Assembly (NCBI RefSeq): GCF_003063415.1
Contig: NZ_NESK01000020.1
Coordinates: 1-64,000, forward strand
Direction: 5' to 3'
DNA length: 64,000 nucleotides
Origin: Limnohabitans sp. 2KL-17
GTDB lineage: Bacteria; Pseudomonadota; Gammaproteobacteria; Burkholderiales; Burkholderiaceae_C
Below, piece after piece: positions 9,141-19,398 of this stretch. Under the pieces are notes generated by a model. The model made no database searches. It was not told the DNA's origin and saw nothing but the letters and a program-made list of their open reading frames with translations. Each line of letters begins with the position of its first letter. Within the stretch, counting starts at the first letter, position 1. A program made the translations under genes and the position numbers.

Positions 9141-9168
9141 ATGTCAGTTTGCTGCGTTGCAATAGAAT
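9141..9168 (+). promoter_or_regulatory. Putative sdh operon promoter
   Basis: ATGTCA (9141-9146), a 16-base spacer and TAGAAT (9163-9168) lie about 52 bp before the sdhC ATG. The -10 is good and the -35 mediocre. The TCTTATATAAGA motif is not repeated here. Confidence 0.4.
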
Positions 9169-9220
9169 TCACCGGCTTGCCATTCAGATGACGAACGCGT
9201 TACACCCAGAAAGTACACAC

Positions 9221-9652
9221 ATGACTGAACTCGCCCGAAAGCGGCCTGAATTCCGCAACATCAACGCCTTGAAAGACTTGCCGTCTTACCGCTTGCCAGC
9301 GGCAGGCATCGTCTCCATCTTGCACCGCATCAGCGGTTTCCTGATGTTTTTGCTGATGCCACTCATCATCTGGCTGTTTGACAGTTCCATCACTTCCGAG
9401 ATCTCTTACGCCAAACTCTCGGCTGCTTTCAACGTTGGCCTGGGCTTTGTACCTGGCTGGTTCATGAAATTGGTCGCATTGGCACTGATTTGGGCCTATT
9501 TGCACCATTTCATTGCGGGTCTGCGCCATTTGTACATGGACATCTGTCACGCGGTGACCAAAGAATTCGGCAAATCTTCTGCCATCGTCACACTGGTTCT
9601 GAGCATCGGCCTGACCGCAGTGCTCGGTGCCAAGCTGTTTGGTCTGTACTGA
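9221..9652 (+). CDS. sdhC: Succinate dehydrogenase cytochrome b556 subunit
   Basis: 143 residues from the ATG at 9221, matching the family start (RPEFRNIN then SILHRISG). An in-frame ATG at 9188 is possible but less likely. Three membrane helices are evident (about residues 30-54, 83-105 and 119-140). H96 in HHFIAGLRH aligns with the axial haem b ligand of E. coli SdhC. The SILHRISG segment contributes to the quinone site. It anchors SdhAB in the inner membrane and passes electrons to ubiquinone. First gene of sdhCDAB-sdhE-gltA. Confidence 0.93.
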   Translation: MTELARKRPEFRNINALKDLPSYRLPAAGIVSILHRISGFLMFLLMPLIIWLFDSSITSEISYAKLSAAFNVGLGFVPGWFMKLVALALIWAYLHHFIAGLRHLYMDICHAVTKEFGKSSAIVTLVLSIGLTAVLGAKLFGLY

Positions 9653-9686
9653 TCAGCCCCCCCACAAGAAACAAGGAAACTGACTT

Positions 9687-10052
9687 ATGTCCGTGAATTA
9701 CGGCTCCAAACGCATCGTGACCGGTGCTGGTTATGGCTTTCGCGACTGGCTCGCTCAGCGCGTCACCGCCAGCCTGATGGCCCTTTTTACCCTGATTTTG
9801 CTGGCGCAGGTCATCTTCACAGCCGGCCCCATTGGTTACGAGGAATGGGCAGGTATTTTTGCCTCCCAATGGATGAAGGTCCTGACTTTCTCTGTCATTC
9901 TTTCCTTGCTGTACCACGTCTGGGTGGGCATGCGTGACATCTGGATGGATTACGTTAAACCCCTGGCTGTCCGCCTGGTTTTACACGTTTTCACCCTGGT
10001 CTGGCTGGTCAGCTGTGCAGGCTGGGCCGTTCAGTCGCTCTGGCGCCTGTGA
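9687..10052 (+). CDS. sdhD: Succinate dehydrogenase membrane anchor subunit
   Basis: 121 residues with three hydrophobic helices (about 23-45, 63-84 and 94-117). The family motif H77-VWVGMRDIWMDY is present; the Arg-Asp pair corresponds to the quinone-site region of SdhD. It pairs with SdhC to hold haem b. A 34-bp gap follows sdhC. Confidence 0.93.
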   Translation: MSVNYGSKRIVTGAGYGFRDWLAQRVTASLMALFTLILLAQVIFTAGPIGYEEWAGIFASQWMKVLTFSVILSLLYHVWVGMRDIWMDYVKPLAVRLVLHVFTLVWLVSCAGWAVQSLWRL

Positions 10053-10105
10053 AAAATTCGAGATCGTTTGTCATTGCATTGAACTCACCCCAACTTAGAT
10101 AAACC

Positions 10106-11911
10106 ATGAGCTATACCAAAGACAAAATCACCACCCGCAAGTTAGATGTCGTGATCGTCGGCGCCGGTGGTTCGGGCATGCGCGCATCGCTGCAACTGGC
10201 CCGCTCTGGCCTGAATGTGGCCGTGCTGTCCAAAGTGTTTCCTACCCGATCGCACACCGTGGCGGCCCAAGGCGGCATTGGCGCTTCGCTGGGCAACATG
10301 TCCGACGACAACTGGCATTACCACTTTTACGACACCATCAAGGGTTCGGACTGGCTTGGCGATCAGGATGCGATCGAATTCATGTGCCGTGAAGCGCCCA
10401 AGGTCGTGTATGACCTAGAGCACATGGGCATGCCCTTCGACCGCAACCCGGATGGCACCATTTACCAGCGTCCATTTGGCGGCCACACCGCCAACTACGG
10501 CGAAAAGCCCGTGCAACGCGCTTGCGCTGCGGCTGACCGCACGGGTCACGCCATGCTGCACACGCTTTACCAGCAAAACGTGGCTGCTAAAACCAGCTTT
10601 TTCGTGGAGTGGATGGCCCTTGACCTGATCCGTGATGCCGAAGGCGACGTGGTCGGTGTGACAGCACTCGAAATGGAAACCGGTGACCTGCACGTCTTGC
10701 ACGCCAAGACCGTGCTGATGGCCACAGGTGGCGCAGGCCGCATTTATGCCGCCTCGACCAACGCCTTTATCAACACGGGTGACGGCTTGGGCATGGCTGC
10801 TCGTGCAGGCATCCCGATGGAAGACATGGAATTCTGGCAATTCCACCCCACTGGCGTGTCCGGTGCGGGCGTGCTCTTGACCGAAGGCTGCCGGGGCGAA
10901 GGTGCCATCTTGCTCAACAGCAACGGCGAACGCTTCATGGAGCGCTATGCGCCCACCCTGAAAGATCTGGCTCCGCGTGATTTCGTATCACGCTGCATGG
11001 ACCAAGAGATCAAGGAAGGCCGTGGCTGCGGCCCCAACAAAGACTACGTTTTGCTCAAGCTCGACCACCTGGGCGCAGAAACCATCCACAAGCGCCTGCC
11101 ATCGGTGTACGAGATCGGCGTCAACTTCGCCAACGTCGACATCACCAAAGAGCCGATCCCGGTTGTGCCCACCATCCATTACCAGATGGGCGGCATCCCG
11201 ACCAACATCAACGGCCAGGTGGTCACACAAAACGCCACCGAGAACAACGCCGTTGTGAACGGCTTGTACGCCGTGGGCGAATGCTCTTGCGTGTCGGTGC
11301 ACGGTGCCAACCGATTGGGCACCAACTCGCTGCTCGATTTGCTGGTGTTTGGCCGCGCTGCGGGCAACCACATTGTCGACTTCGCCTCCAAGACCAAGTC
11401 GCACAAGGCATTGCCGGCCGATGCCACCGACCTCACGCTGGAACGTCTGAACAAACTCGAAGGCCGTGGCGGCGAATACGCCCAGGATGTGGCCAACGAC
11501 ATGCGGGCAGCCATGCAACAGCACGCTGGCGTGTTCCGCACACAAGCCAGCATGGACGAAGGCGTTCAGAAGATCGCGGCCATCCGTGACCGCGTCAACG
11601 CCATTGGCCTGAAGGACACCTCCAAAGTGTTCAACACCGCCCGCATCGAAGCCCTGGAAGTAGAAAACCTGATCGAAGCCGCACAAGCCACGATCGTGTC
11701 TGCGGCCGCTCGCCGGGAATGCCGTGGTGCCCACACTGTGAGTGACTACGAGCGCCCAGTGGACGATGCCGTGGCCCCATTGGGTCGCGACGATGCCAAC
11801 TGGATGAAACACAGCCTGTGGCACAGCGCATCGAACAGCCTCACTTACAAGCCTGTGAAGCTCAAGCCCCTGACCGTGGACTCCGTGCCACCCAAGGTTC
11901 GCACGTTCTAA
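10106..11911 (+). CDS. sdhA: Succinate dehydrogenase flavoprotein subunit
   Basis: 601 residues (usual about 590-600). FAD binding is shown by VIVGAGGSGMRASLQLA near residue 16. The covalent FAD histidine lies in RSHTVAAQGG. The dicarboxylate site shows in HPTG, TEGCRGEGAILLN, RDFVSR and the late SVHGANRLGTNSLLDL. It oxidises succinate to fumarate and hands electrons to SdhB. FAD attachment in this class is aided by SdhE, which is encoded three genes downstream. Confidence 0.97.
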   Translation: MSYTKDKITTRKLDVVIVGAGGSGMRASLQLARSGLNVAVLSKVFPTRSHTVAAQGGIGASLGNMSDDNWHYHFYDTIKGSDWLGDQDAIEFMCREAPKVVYDLEHMGMPFDRNPDGTIYQRPFGGHTANYGEKPVQRACAAADRTGHAMLHTLYQQNVAAKTSFFVEWMALDLIRDAEGDVVGVTALEMETGDLHVLHAKTVLMATGGAGRIYAASTNAFINTGDGLGMAARAGIPMEDMEFWQFHPTGVSGAGVLLTEGCRGEGAILLNSNGERFMERYAPTLKDLAPRDFVSRCMDQEIKEGRGCGPNKDYVLLKLDHLGAETIHKRLPSVYEIGVNFANVDITKEPIPVVPTIHYQMGGIPTNINGQVVTQNATENNAVVNGLYAVGECSCVSVHGANRLGTNSLLDLLVFGRAAGNHIVDFASKTKSHKALPADATDLTLERLNKLEGRGGEYAQDVANDMRAAMQQHAGVFRTQASMDEGVQKIAAIRDRVNAIGLKDTSKVFNTARIEALEVENLIEAAQATIVSAAARRECRGAHTVSDYERPVDDAVAPLGRDDANWMKHSLWHSASNSLTYKPVKLKPLTVDSVPPKVRTF

Positions 11912-11975
11912 AGATTGTCTAGGCCGCTCACCTCCGGTCGGCGGCCCATCACCAGAATCCAACAGGAGTTTATCC

Positions 11976-12680
11976 ATGGCCCTACGTACATTCCAGATCT
12001 ACCGCTACGACCCAGACAAGGATGCCAAGCCTTACATGCAAACCATCCAGGTTGAATTGGACGGCAACGAGCGCATGTTGCTTGACGCCCTAATGAAACT
12101 CAAAGCTGTAGACCCCACCATCTCCTTTCGCCGGTCTTGCCGCGAAGGCGTGTGCGGTTCAGACGCGATGAACATCAACGGCAAAAACGGTTTGGCATGT
12201 CTCACCAACATGAACACCCTGCCCGGCACCATCGTGCTGAAACCCCTGCCAGGTTTGCCAGTGATCCGCGACGTGATCGTGGACATGACCCAGTTCTTCA
12301 AGCAATACCACTCGATCAAGCCTTACCTGATCAACAGCACCATCCCGCCCGAAACCGAGCGCCTGCAAAGCCCGGAAGAGCGTGATGAGCTCAACGGCCT
12401 GTACGAGTGCATCTTGTGCGCCAGCTGCTCCACCGCCTGCCCCAGTTTCTGGTGGAACCCTGACAAGTTCGTGGGCCCGGCAGGTTTGCTGCAAGCCTAC
12501 CGTTTCATCGCAGACAGCCGTGATGAAGCCACGGCTGAGCGCCTGGACAACCTGGAAGACCCCTACCGTCTTTTCCGCTGCCACACCATCATGAATTGCG
12601 TCGACGTTTGCCCCAAGGGTTTGAACCCTACCAAGGCCATCGGCAAGATCAAAGAGATAATGGTCCGTCGCGCTGTCTGA
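11976..12680 (+). CDS. sdhB: Succinate dehydrogenase iron-sulfur subunit
   Basis: 234 residues. The [2Fe-2S] ligands are in SCREGVCGSDAM plus the following NGLACLT. The [4Fe-4S] and [3Fe-4S] ligands are in CILCASCSTACPSFWWN and CHTIMNCVDVCPKGLNP. The start at 11976 has an AGGAG site. It relays electrons from SdhA to the haem/quinone site. Its TGA overlaps the ATG of sdhE by one base, suggesting translational coupling. Confidence 0.97.
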   Translation: MALRTFQIYRYDPDKDAKPYMQTIQVELDGNERMLLDALMKLKAVDPTISFRRSCREGVCGSDAMNINGKNGLACLTNMNTLPGTIVLKPLPGLPVIRDVIVDMTQFFKQYHSIKPYLINSTIPPETERLQSPEERDELNGLYECILCASCSTACPSFWWNPDKFVGPAGLLQAYRFIADSRDEATAERLDNLEDPYRLFRCHTIMNCVDVCPKGLNPTKAIGKIKEIMVRRAV

Positions 12681-12988
12681 TGCTGGTCACGCCTTTGCTT
12701 GAAGACGCGTCTTTGACAGGCGCAGACCGACTCGCCCCCTTGAGCGAGCGGTCGCTGAGCAAGCTTCGTTGGCGCAGCCGACGGGGCCTGCTTGAAAATG
12801 ACTTGTTCATCGAGCGCTTTTTCAATCGGCACAGTTCTCGCTTAACAGTTGGGCAGGCCCGAGGCATGTATGTGCTCATGGACCTGTCCGACAACGATCT
12901 CATGGACTTGCTGTTGCGCCGCAAGGCGCTGCAGCCCGAGATCAGCACCGACGAGGTGTGCGAAGTCCTGGACATGTTGAGAGCTTGA
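12680..12988 (+). CDS. sdhE: FAD assembly factor SdhE (CptB family)
   Basis: 102 residues from the ATG at 12680, which overlaps the sdhB stop. The characteristic [14 protein letters not shown] (variant of RGxxEND/LxxxF) is at about residues 35-48, and the family's acidic [11 protein letters not shown] helix follows. SdhE promotes covalent flavinylation of SdhA, so its place in the sdh operon is functional. The first 20 residues are longer and more variable than in E. coli. Confidence 0.9.
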   Translation: MLVTPLLEDASLTGADRLAPLSERSLSKLRWRSRRGLLENDLFIERFFNRHSSRLTVGQARGMYVLMDLSDNDLMDLLLRRKALQPEISTDEVCEVLDMLRA

Positions 12989-13029
12989 CCTTAAATGGAT
13001 CACATCAGGAATTACTGAGGAAACCCACC

Positions 13030-14328
<1,299 letters not shown>

Positions 14329-14348
14329 TCCGGTTCACACCCGCCCCC

Positions 14349-14374
14349 AAAGCCCGCCCCGTGCGGGCTTTTTT
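14349..14374 (+). terminator. Intrinsic terminator after gltA
   Basis: AAGCCCGC (14350-14357) pairs with GCGGGCTT (14363-14370), followed by a T-run to 14374. Confidence 0.85.
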
Positions 14375-14522
14375 CATGGTTTCATCTTGTTCAGAGCCAC
14401 CTTGTGGTGTCAGTGCCGCAGCACGGAAGGCCGATTTGCTGGCGCGAAGCGACTGATGAGGCCTTGTGGGCCACGGCGCTGCCACCACAAGTCCCTCAAA
14501 GCTTAAGAGGTCACGAGCCAGG

Positions 14523-14554
14523 GTGACAAACAAGCCCTGGGATCCGCATAAAAT
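14523..14554 (+). promoter_or_regulatory. Possible leu operon promoter
   Basis: TAAAAT at 14549-14554 lies 25 bp before the leuC ATG. GTGACA at 14523-14528 is a fair -35, but the spacer is a long 20 bases. It sits in an imperfect hairpin (CCAGGG 14518-14523 with CCCTGG 14535-14540). No Leu-rich leader peptide was found in the 205-bp gap after gltA. Confidence 0.3.
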
Positions 14555-14579
14555 GACGAGCTGCACTGAAGGAAGCACC

Positions 14580-16031
14580 ATGGCCCGTACGCTTTACGAC
14601 AAGATCTGGGACGAACACGTCGTCCACACCGAAGAAGACGGCACAGCCGTCCTCTACATCGACCGCCATCTGGTGCACGAAGTCACCAGCCCCCAAGCCT
14701 TTGAAGGCCTGCGCCAAGCCGGCCGCAAAGTCTGGCGCATCAGCTCTATCGTGGCCACCGCAGACCACAACACCCCCACCACTGGCTGGGAGTTGGGTTA
14801 CGACGGCATCACCGACCCCGTCAGCAAAGAGCAAATCACCACACTGGATGCGAACATGAAGGAATACGGCTCCGCCGCGTTCTTTCCTTTCCTGTCCAAA
14901 CGGCAGGGCATCGTGCACGTCATTGGCCCTGAAAATGGCGCCACCCTGCCCGGCATGACCGTGGTTTGCGGCGATTCACACACCTCGACGCACGGCGCAT
15001 TCGGCGCACTGGCCCACGGCATCGGCACCTCGGAAGTCGAGCACGTCATGGCCACGCAAACCCTGCTGGCCAAAAAAGCCAAAAATATGCTCATCAAGGT
15101 CGAGGGCACCCTGGCCAAAGGTCTCACGGGCAAAGACATCGTGCTGGCCATCATTGGCAAAATCGGCACGGCGGGCGGTACCGGTTACACCATCGAATTT
15201 GCAGGTTCAGCCATCCGAGCCCTCAGCATGGAAGGCCGCATGACGGTCTGCAACATGGCCATCGAGGGCGGTGCGCGCGCAGGCCTGGTGGCAGTGGACG
15301 ACAAGACCATTGAATACGTCAGAGGACGCCTGCTTTCGCCGGGGACTGATCCAAAAACCGGCCAGTTTGTGGGTGGCGTGGAATGGGACCAAGCCGCGGC
15401 CTACTGGAAGACCCTGCAATCTGATATCGGTGCCCACTTTGATGCCACGATCGAGCTCGATGCCAGCCAGATCGTGCCGCAAGTCACCTGGGGCACCTCG
15501 CCCGAAATGGTGCTGGGCATCGATGGCCACACACCCGACCCAGACAAGGAAAAGGACGACGTGAAGCGCGATGCCATTGAGCGCGCACTGACCTACATGG
15601 GTTTGCAGCCTGGCAAGGCCTTGTCCGACATCACCGTTGACAAGGTTTTCATCGGCTCTTGCACAAACAGCCGCATCGAAGACATGCGCGAAGCCGCTGC
15701 GATCGTAAAAAAGCTGGGGCAAAAGGTCGCCAAAAACGTCAAGCTGGCCATGGTGGTGCCCGGCTCCGGTTTGGTCAAAGAGCAAGCTGAGCGCGAAGGC
15801 CTGCACGAGATTTTCAAGGCCGCAGGCTTCGAGTGGCGTGAGCCTGGTTGCTCCATGTGTCTGGCCATGAACGCCGACCGCCTGGAACCTGGCGAGCGCT
15901 GCGCATCGACTTCGAACCGCAACTTCGAAGGCCGTCAAGGTGCGGGTGGGCGCACCCACCTGGTCAGCCCCGCCATGGCCGCAGCCGCTGCGGTGCATGG
16001 TCACTTCATAGACATCCGTCAATTCGCCTGA
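14580..16031 (+). CDS. leuC: 3-isopropylmalate dehydratase large subunit
   Basis: 483 residues from the ATG at 14580, with AAGGAAG upstream. An in-frame extension further upstream has no family similarity. It is an aconitase-fold [4Fe-4S] enzyme; cluster cysteines are in FIGSCTNSR and in GCSMCLAMN, and [14 protein letters not shown] is the active-site motif. With LeuD it isomerises 2- to 3-isopropylmalate in leucine synthesis. Here leuC and leuD are separated by a small lipoprotein gene. Confidence 0.97.
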   Translation: MARTLYDKIWDEHVVHTEEDGTAVLYIDRHLVHEVTSPQAFEGLRQAGRKVWRISSIVATADHNTPTTGWELGYDGITDPVSKEQITTLDANMKEYGSAAFFPFLSKRQGIVHVIGPENGATLPGMTVVCGDSHTSTHGAFGALAHGIGTSEVEHVMATQTLLAKKAKNMLIKVEGTLAKGLTGKDIVLAIIGKIGTAGGTGYTIEFAGSAIRALSMEGRMTVCNMAIEGGARAGLVAVDDKTIEYVRGRLLSPGTDPKTGQFVGGVEWDQAAAYWKTLQSDIGAHFDATIELDASQIVPQVTWGTSPEMVLGIDGHTPDPDKEKDDVKRDAIERALTYMGLQPGKALSDITVDKVFIGSCTNSRIEDMREAAAIVKKLGQKVAKNVKLAMVVPGSGLVKEQAEREGLHEIFKAAGFEWREPGCSMCLAMNADRLEPGERCASTSNRNFEGRQGAGGRTHLVSPAMAAAAAVHGHFIDIRQFA

Positions 16032-16048
16032 TTCACTGGAGACTTTTC

Positions 16049-16174
16049 ATGAAAACCATCTCGTGCCTGTTGGTCGCCTTGAGCCTGATGGCCCTGTCAG
16101 GCTGCAATACTGTTCGCGGTATTGGCCAGGACATTGGAAAAGCCGGTTCAGCCATCGAAAAATCAGCCAAATAA
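16049..16174 (+). CDS. Entericidin-like small lipoprotein
   Basis: 41 residues from the ATG at 16049 with a GGAG site. A basic n-region (MK) and hydrophobic core ([12 protein letters not shown]) lead to the lipobox LSGC, with Cys19 as the lipidation site. A short Gly/Ala/Lys-rich amphipathic tail ([22 protein letters not shown]) follows. This matches the EcnA/EcnB family of membrane-anchored lipopeptides. No partner entericidin lies beside it. It sits between leuC and leuD, 17 and 5 bp away, so it must be co-transcribed with them. The role in a leucine operon is unknown. Confidence 0.85.
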   Translation: MKTISCLLVALSLMALSGCNTVRGIGQDIGKAGSAIEKSAK

Positions 16175-16179
16175 TCACC

Positions 16180-16833
16180 ATGCATAAATTCACCCTTCTC
16201 AAAGGCCTGGTGGCCCCGATGGACCGCGCCAATGTGGACACCGACGCCATCATTCCCAAGCAATTCCTCAAGTCGATCCGCAAGACGGGCTTTGGGCCCA
16301 ACCTGTTCGACGAATGGCGCTATCTGGATGTGGGATTTCCCGGCCAGGACCCGAACAGCCGAAAGCCCAACCCCGACTTCGTGCTGAACCATCCACGCTA
16401 TGAAGGCGCACGCATTTTGCTGGCCCGCAAAAATTTTGGCTGTGGCTCCTCGCGTGAGCATGCCCCCTGGGCCATCGACCAATACGGCTTTCGTGCCGTG
16501 ATCGCGCCCAGCTTTGCCGATATATTTTTCAACAACTGCTTCAAAAACGGCCTGCTGCCCATCGTGCTGCCCGAATCCGTGGTCAGCCAGTTGTTCGACG
16601 AAGTCGCTGCCTTCCCCGGCTACCAGCTCACAGTGGACCTGGAACGCCAAGTGGTCATCAAACCCCAAGGCGAAGAAATTCCGTTCGAAGTTCAAGCCTT
16701 CCGCAAGTACTGCCTGATCAACGGTCTGGACGACATTGGCTTGACCCTGCGGCATGCCGACAAGATCAAGGCTTTTGAGGCTGAGCGCCTGGCCACCAAG
16801 CCCTGGCTCGCCCACACGGCGATACACGCTTGA
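16180..16833 (+). CDS. leuD: 3-isopropylmalate dehydratase small subunit
   Basis: 217 residues from the ATG at 16180. The swivel-domain motif [14 protein letters not shown] and the N-terminal [14 protein letters not shown] are those of LeuD, which completes the LeuC active site. The preceding lipoprotein stop is only 5 bp upstream and no clear ribosome-binding site is seen, so translation may be coupled to it. Confidence 0.96.
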   Translation: MHKFTLLKGLVAPMDRANVDTDAIIPKQFLKSIRKTGFGPNLFDEWRYLDVGFPGQDPNSRKPNPDFVLNHPRYEGARILLARKNFGCGSSREHAPWAIDQYGFRAVIAPSFADIFFNNCFKNGLLPIVLPESVVSQLFDEVAAFPGYQLTVDLERQVVIKPQGEEIPFEVQAFRKYCLINGLDDIGLTLRHADKIKAFEAERLATKPWLAHTAIHA

Positions 16834-16861
16834 AACCCTGAACACTTTTGCGAAATACCCC

Positions 16862-17947
16862 ATGAAAATAGCAGTCCTCCCCGGTGATGGCATCGGCACC
16901 GAAATCGTTGCCGAAGCCGTCAAAGTCCTGAACGTTCTCGACCTCAAGTTCGAGATGGAAACCGCGCTGGTCGGTGGTGCCGCCTTTGATGCGTTTGGGC
17001 ACCCCCTGCCCGAAGCGACCCTCAAGCTGGCAATGGCATCAGACGCGGTGCTGTTTGGCGCCGTGGGTGACTGGAAATACGACACCCTTGACCGGCCCCT
17101 TCGACCCGAGCAAGCCATTTTGGGATTGCGTAAGCACATGGGCCTGTTCGCCAACTTCCGCCCGGCCATCTGCTACGAGCAGCTGGTCGGCGCGTCCAGC
17201 CTCAAGCCTGAATTGATCTCGGGTCTGGACATCCTGATCATCCGCGAGCTGACGGGCGATATCTATTTCGGCCAGCCACGCGGGCGACGCACCGCCACCG
17301 ATGGCCACTTCCCCGGTGCCGAAGAAGCCTTTGACACCATGCGCTACAGCAAGCCCGAGATCGAGCGCATTGCCCATGTGGCTTTTCAGGCTGCCCGCAA
17401 ACGCAAAGCCGCAGACAAAGAAGGTCGCGTGACCAGCGTGGACAAGGCCAACGTGCTCGAGACTTTCCAGTTCTGGAAAGACGTGGTCACAGAAGTCGGC
17501 AAAGAGTACCCCGACATTGCCCTGGACCACATGTATGTGGACAACGCCGCTATGCAGTTGGTCAAGGAACCCAAACGCTTTGACGTGGTGGTCACCGGCA
17601 ACATGTTCGGCGACATCCTTTCCGACGAAGCCTCCATGCTGACAGGCTCCATCGGCATGCTGCCTTCGGCCAGCCTGAACACGAAAAACCAGGGTTTGTA
17701 TGAGCCCAGCCACGGCAGTGCCCCCGACATCGCTGGCAAAGGCGTGGCCAACCCTCTGGCCACCATCCTGAGCGCTGCCATGATGCTGCGTTTCAGCCTG
17801 AACCAACCCGAAGCGGCCCAGCGCATTGAAGCGGCTGTGCAAAAAGTACTGGCACAGGGTTTGCGCACTGGCGACATCTGGAGCGAAGGCACCACCAAGG
17901 TGGGCACCGCGCAGATGGGTGAAGCGGTGGTGAAAGCGCTCGGCTGA
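16862..17947 (+). CDS. leuB: 3-isopropylmalate dehydrogenase
   Basis: 361 residues from the ATG at 16862. Motifs: [12 protein letters not shown] at the N-terminus, substrate-binding arginines in [14 protein letters not shown] and [10 protein letters not shown], the Mg-binding aspartates in the DNAAMQL and [12 protein letters not shown] segments, and [14 protein letters not shown] for NAD. It oxidatively decarboxylates 3-isopropylmalate to the leucine precursor. The three leu genes are contiguous, but leuA is not in the window. Confidence 0.97.
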   Translation: MKIAVLPGDGIGTEIVAEAVKVLNVLDLKFEMETALVGGAAFDAFGHPLPEATLKLAMASDAVLFGAVGDWKYDTLDRPLRPEQAILGLRKHMGLFANFRPAICYEQLVGASSLKPELISGLDILIIRELTGDIYFGQPRGRRTATDGHFPGAEEAFDTMRYSKPEIERIAHVAFQAARKRKAADKEGRVTSVDKANVLETFQFWKDVVTEVGKEYPDIALDHMYVDNAAMQLVKEPKRFDVVVTGNMFGDILSDEASMLTGSIGMLPSASLNTKNQGLYEPSHGSAPDIAGKGVANPLATILSAAMMLRFSLNQPEAAQRIEAAVQKVLAQGLRTGDIWSEGTTKVGTAQMGEAVVKALG

Positions 17948-17989
17948 CCCCTCTCTCATGCTGTCAGGCTGGGCTCAGCTTGCATCCAT

Positions 17990-17995
17990 TACAAT
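17990..17995 (+). promoter_or_regulatory. Probable -10 box in front of the 33-codon upstream ORF
   Basis: TACAAT ends 7 bases before the ATG at 18003, so a transcript starting the usual distance away would be leaderless or nearly so. The -35 region (about 17966-17972) is weak. Confidence 0.4.
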
Positions 17996-18002
17996 TTCGT
18001 TC

Positions 18003-18104
18003 ATGTTTCACGCCCGCCTGTTCTCCCTGAACTTTGCTGTTGCCGCCAAGGCAGTTGCTGGCGCGCGTGCAACTTCCACAAAAACCACGACCATTAAGGG
18101 CTAA
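18003..18104 (+). CDS. 33-codon upstream ORF with a Thr-rich run, candidate leader peptide of asd
   Basis: The ATG at 18003 opens 33 codons ending in TAA at 18102-18104. Residues 24-31 read TSTKTTTI: five Thr and one Ile within eight codons, near the end of the peptide. The first part (LFSLNFAVAAKAVAGARA) is Ala-rich and unremarkable. The composition resembles thr-operon leader peptides, and asd (92 bp downstream) supplies threonine, isoleucine, methionine and lysine precursors. No ribosome-binding site is visible, but a -10 box 7 bases upstream could give a leaderless message. Expression is not proven. Confidence 0.5.
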   Translation: MFHARLFSLNFAVAAKAVAGARATSTKTTTIKG

Positions 18105-18109
18105 TCAGC

Positions 18110-18174
18110 CTGGTTCGTCGTGCGCCCCCCCCCGGCCAGACGAGCCGGGCAAACAGTCAGGTCGAACACTGTTT
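18110..18174 (+). promoter_or_regulatory. Competing hairpins in the asd leader
   Basis: CTGGTTCGTC (18110-18119) can pair with GACGAGCCGG (18139-18148), including two G-U pairs. The right arm can instead join a tight hairpin CCCGGC (18131-18136)/GCCGGG (18144-18149), so the two folds exclude each other. A third, weaker stem AAACAGT (18151-18157)/ACTGTTT (18168-18174) ends in four T. This is attenuator-like, but a canonical long T-run is absent, and a C-rich stretch (18124-18133) could instead favour Rho. Confidence 0.4.
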
Positions 18175-18196
18175 TAAAAATTGAAAGGGCGTTGAA

Positions 18197-19354
18197 ATGA
18201 GCAAGTTAGTAGGTTTGGTCGGCTGGCGCGGCATGGTCGGCTCAGTGTTGATGGACCGCATGACTCAGGAAAAAGACTTTGACCTGATCGAGCCATTGTT
18301 CTTTTCCACATCGAATGCGGGCGGCAAAGCCCCGGCAATGGCCAAGAACGAAACCACGTTGCAGGACGCATTCAACATCGAGCAGCTCATGCGCTGCGAC
18401 ATCATCATCACTGCCCAGGGCGGCGACTACACATCGGACGTCTTCCCCAAACTGCGCGCTGCAGGATGGCATGGCCACTGGATCGATGCGGCCTCGACCC
18501 TGCGCATGGAAAAAGACGCAGTCATTATTCTCGATCCGGTCAACATGCCCGTGATCAAGAACGCCCTAGCCCACGGTGGCAACAACTGGGTGGGCGGCAA
18601 TTGCACCGTCTCGTGCATGCTGATGGGCGTGGGCGCTTTGTACAAAGCCGGCCTGGTCGAGTGGATGAGTACCCAGACTTACCAAGCGGCTTCGGGTGGT
18701 GGCGCGCAACACATGCGCGAACTGCTGACCCAATACGGCACACTGCACGCCGAAGTCAAAGCCCTGCTGGACGACCCCAAAAGTGCCATTCTGGAAATCG
18801 ACCGCATGGTGGTCGCCAAACAGCGCGCCCTCACTGCGGCTGAGACTGCCAACTTTGGCGCGCCATTGGGTGGCTCGCTGATCCCATGGATCGACAAAGA
18901 CCTGGGTATCGGCAAAAACCGGGACGAGCCCGGATGGGGCACATCCAAGGAAGAGTGGAAGGGCATGGCCGAAACCAACAAGATTCTGGGTTTAGGCGAA
19001 GGCTTCAACCTTGCGTCCATTCCCGTTGACGGTTTTTGCGTACGTATTGGCGCGATGCGCTGCCACAGCCAGGCCCTGACCTTCAAGCTGAAAAAAGACG
19101 TGCCCGTGGCCGACATCGAAGCCATGATCGCCGCAGACAACGGGTGGGTCAAAGTGGTGCCCAACACCCGTGAAGCCACCGTCAAGGATTTGACCCCTGT
19201 GGCCGTGACTGGCACCATGACCATTCCGGTGGGCCGAGTGCGCAAGCTGGCCATGGGCCCTGAATACGTGGGCGCATTCACCGTGGGTGACCAGCTTTTG
19301 TGGGGCGCAGCCGAGCCGCTGCGCCGCATGTTGCGCATTTTGCTGGACGCCTGA
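18197..19354 (+). CDS. asd: Aspartate-semialdehyde dehydrogenase
   Basis: 385 residues with a GAAAGGG site 8 bases upstream. The NADP motif [15 protein letters not shown], the nucleophile C136 in GGNCTVSC and the acid/base His in RCHSQAL place it in the Gram-negative Asd class. It reduces aspartyl phosphate to the semialdehyde feeding lysine, diaminopimelate, methionine and threonine synthesis. It follows the leu genes but is separated from them by a leader with its own probable promoter, the Thr-rich ORF and hairpins. Confidence 0.97.
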   Translation: MSKLVGLVGWRGMVGSVLMDRMTQEKDFDLIEPLFFSTSNAGGKAPAMAKNETTLQDAFNIEQLMRCDIIITAQGGDYTSDVFPKLRAAGWHGHWIDAASTLRMEKDAVIILDPVNMPVIKNALAHGGNNWVGGNCTVSCMLMGVGALYKAGLVEWMSTQTYQAASGGGAQHMRELLTQYGTLHAEVKALLDDPKSAILEIDRMVVAKQRALTAAETANFGAPLGGSLIPWIDKDLGIGKNRDEPGWGTSKEEWKGMAETNKILGLGEGFNLASIPVDGFCVRIGAMRCHSQALTFKLKKDVPVADIEAMIAADNGWVKVVPNTREATVKDLTPVAVTGTMTIPVGRVRKLAMGPEYVGAFTVGDQLLWGAAEPLRRMLRILLDA

Positions 19355-19398
19355 TGCCCCTGCGGCAACAGAACCCAACGGTCACACCCTGAAAAGAA

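Noticed and set aside
14376-14456. 26-codon ORF before leuC, tested as a leucine leader peptide
   Set aside because: It contains only two Leu codons and overlaps the gltA terminator tail; no attenuator logic can be seen.
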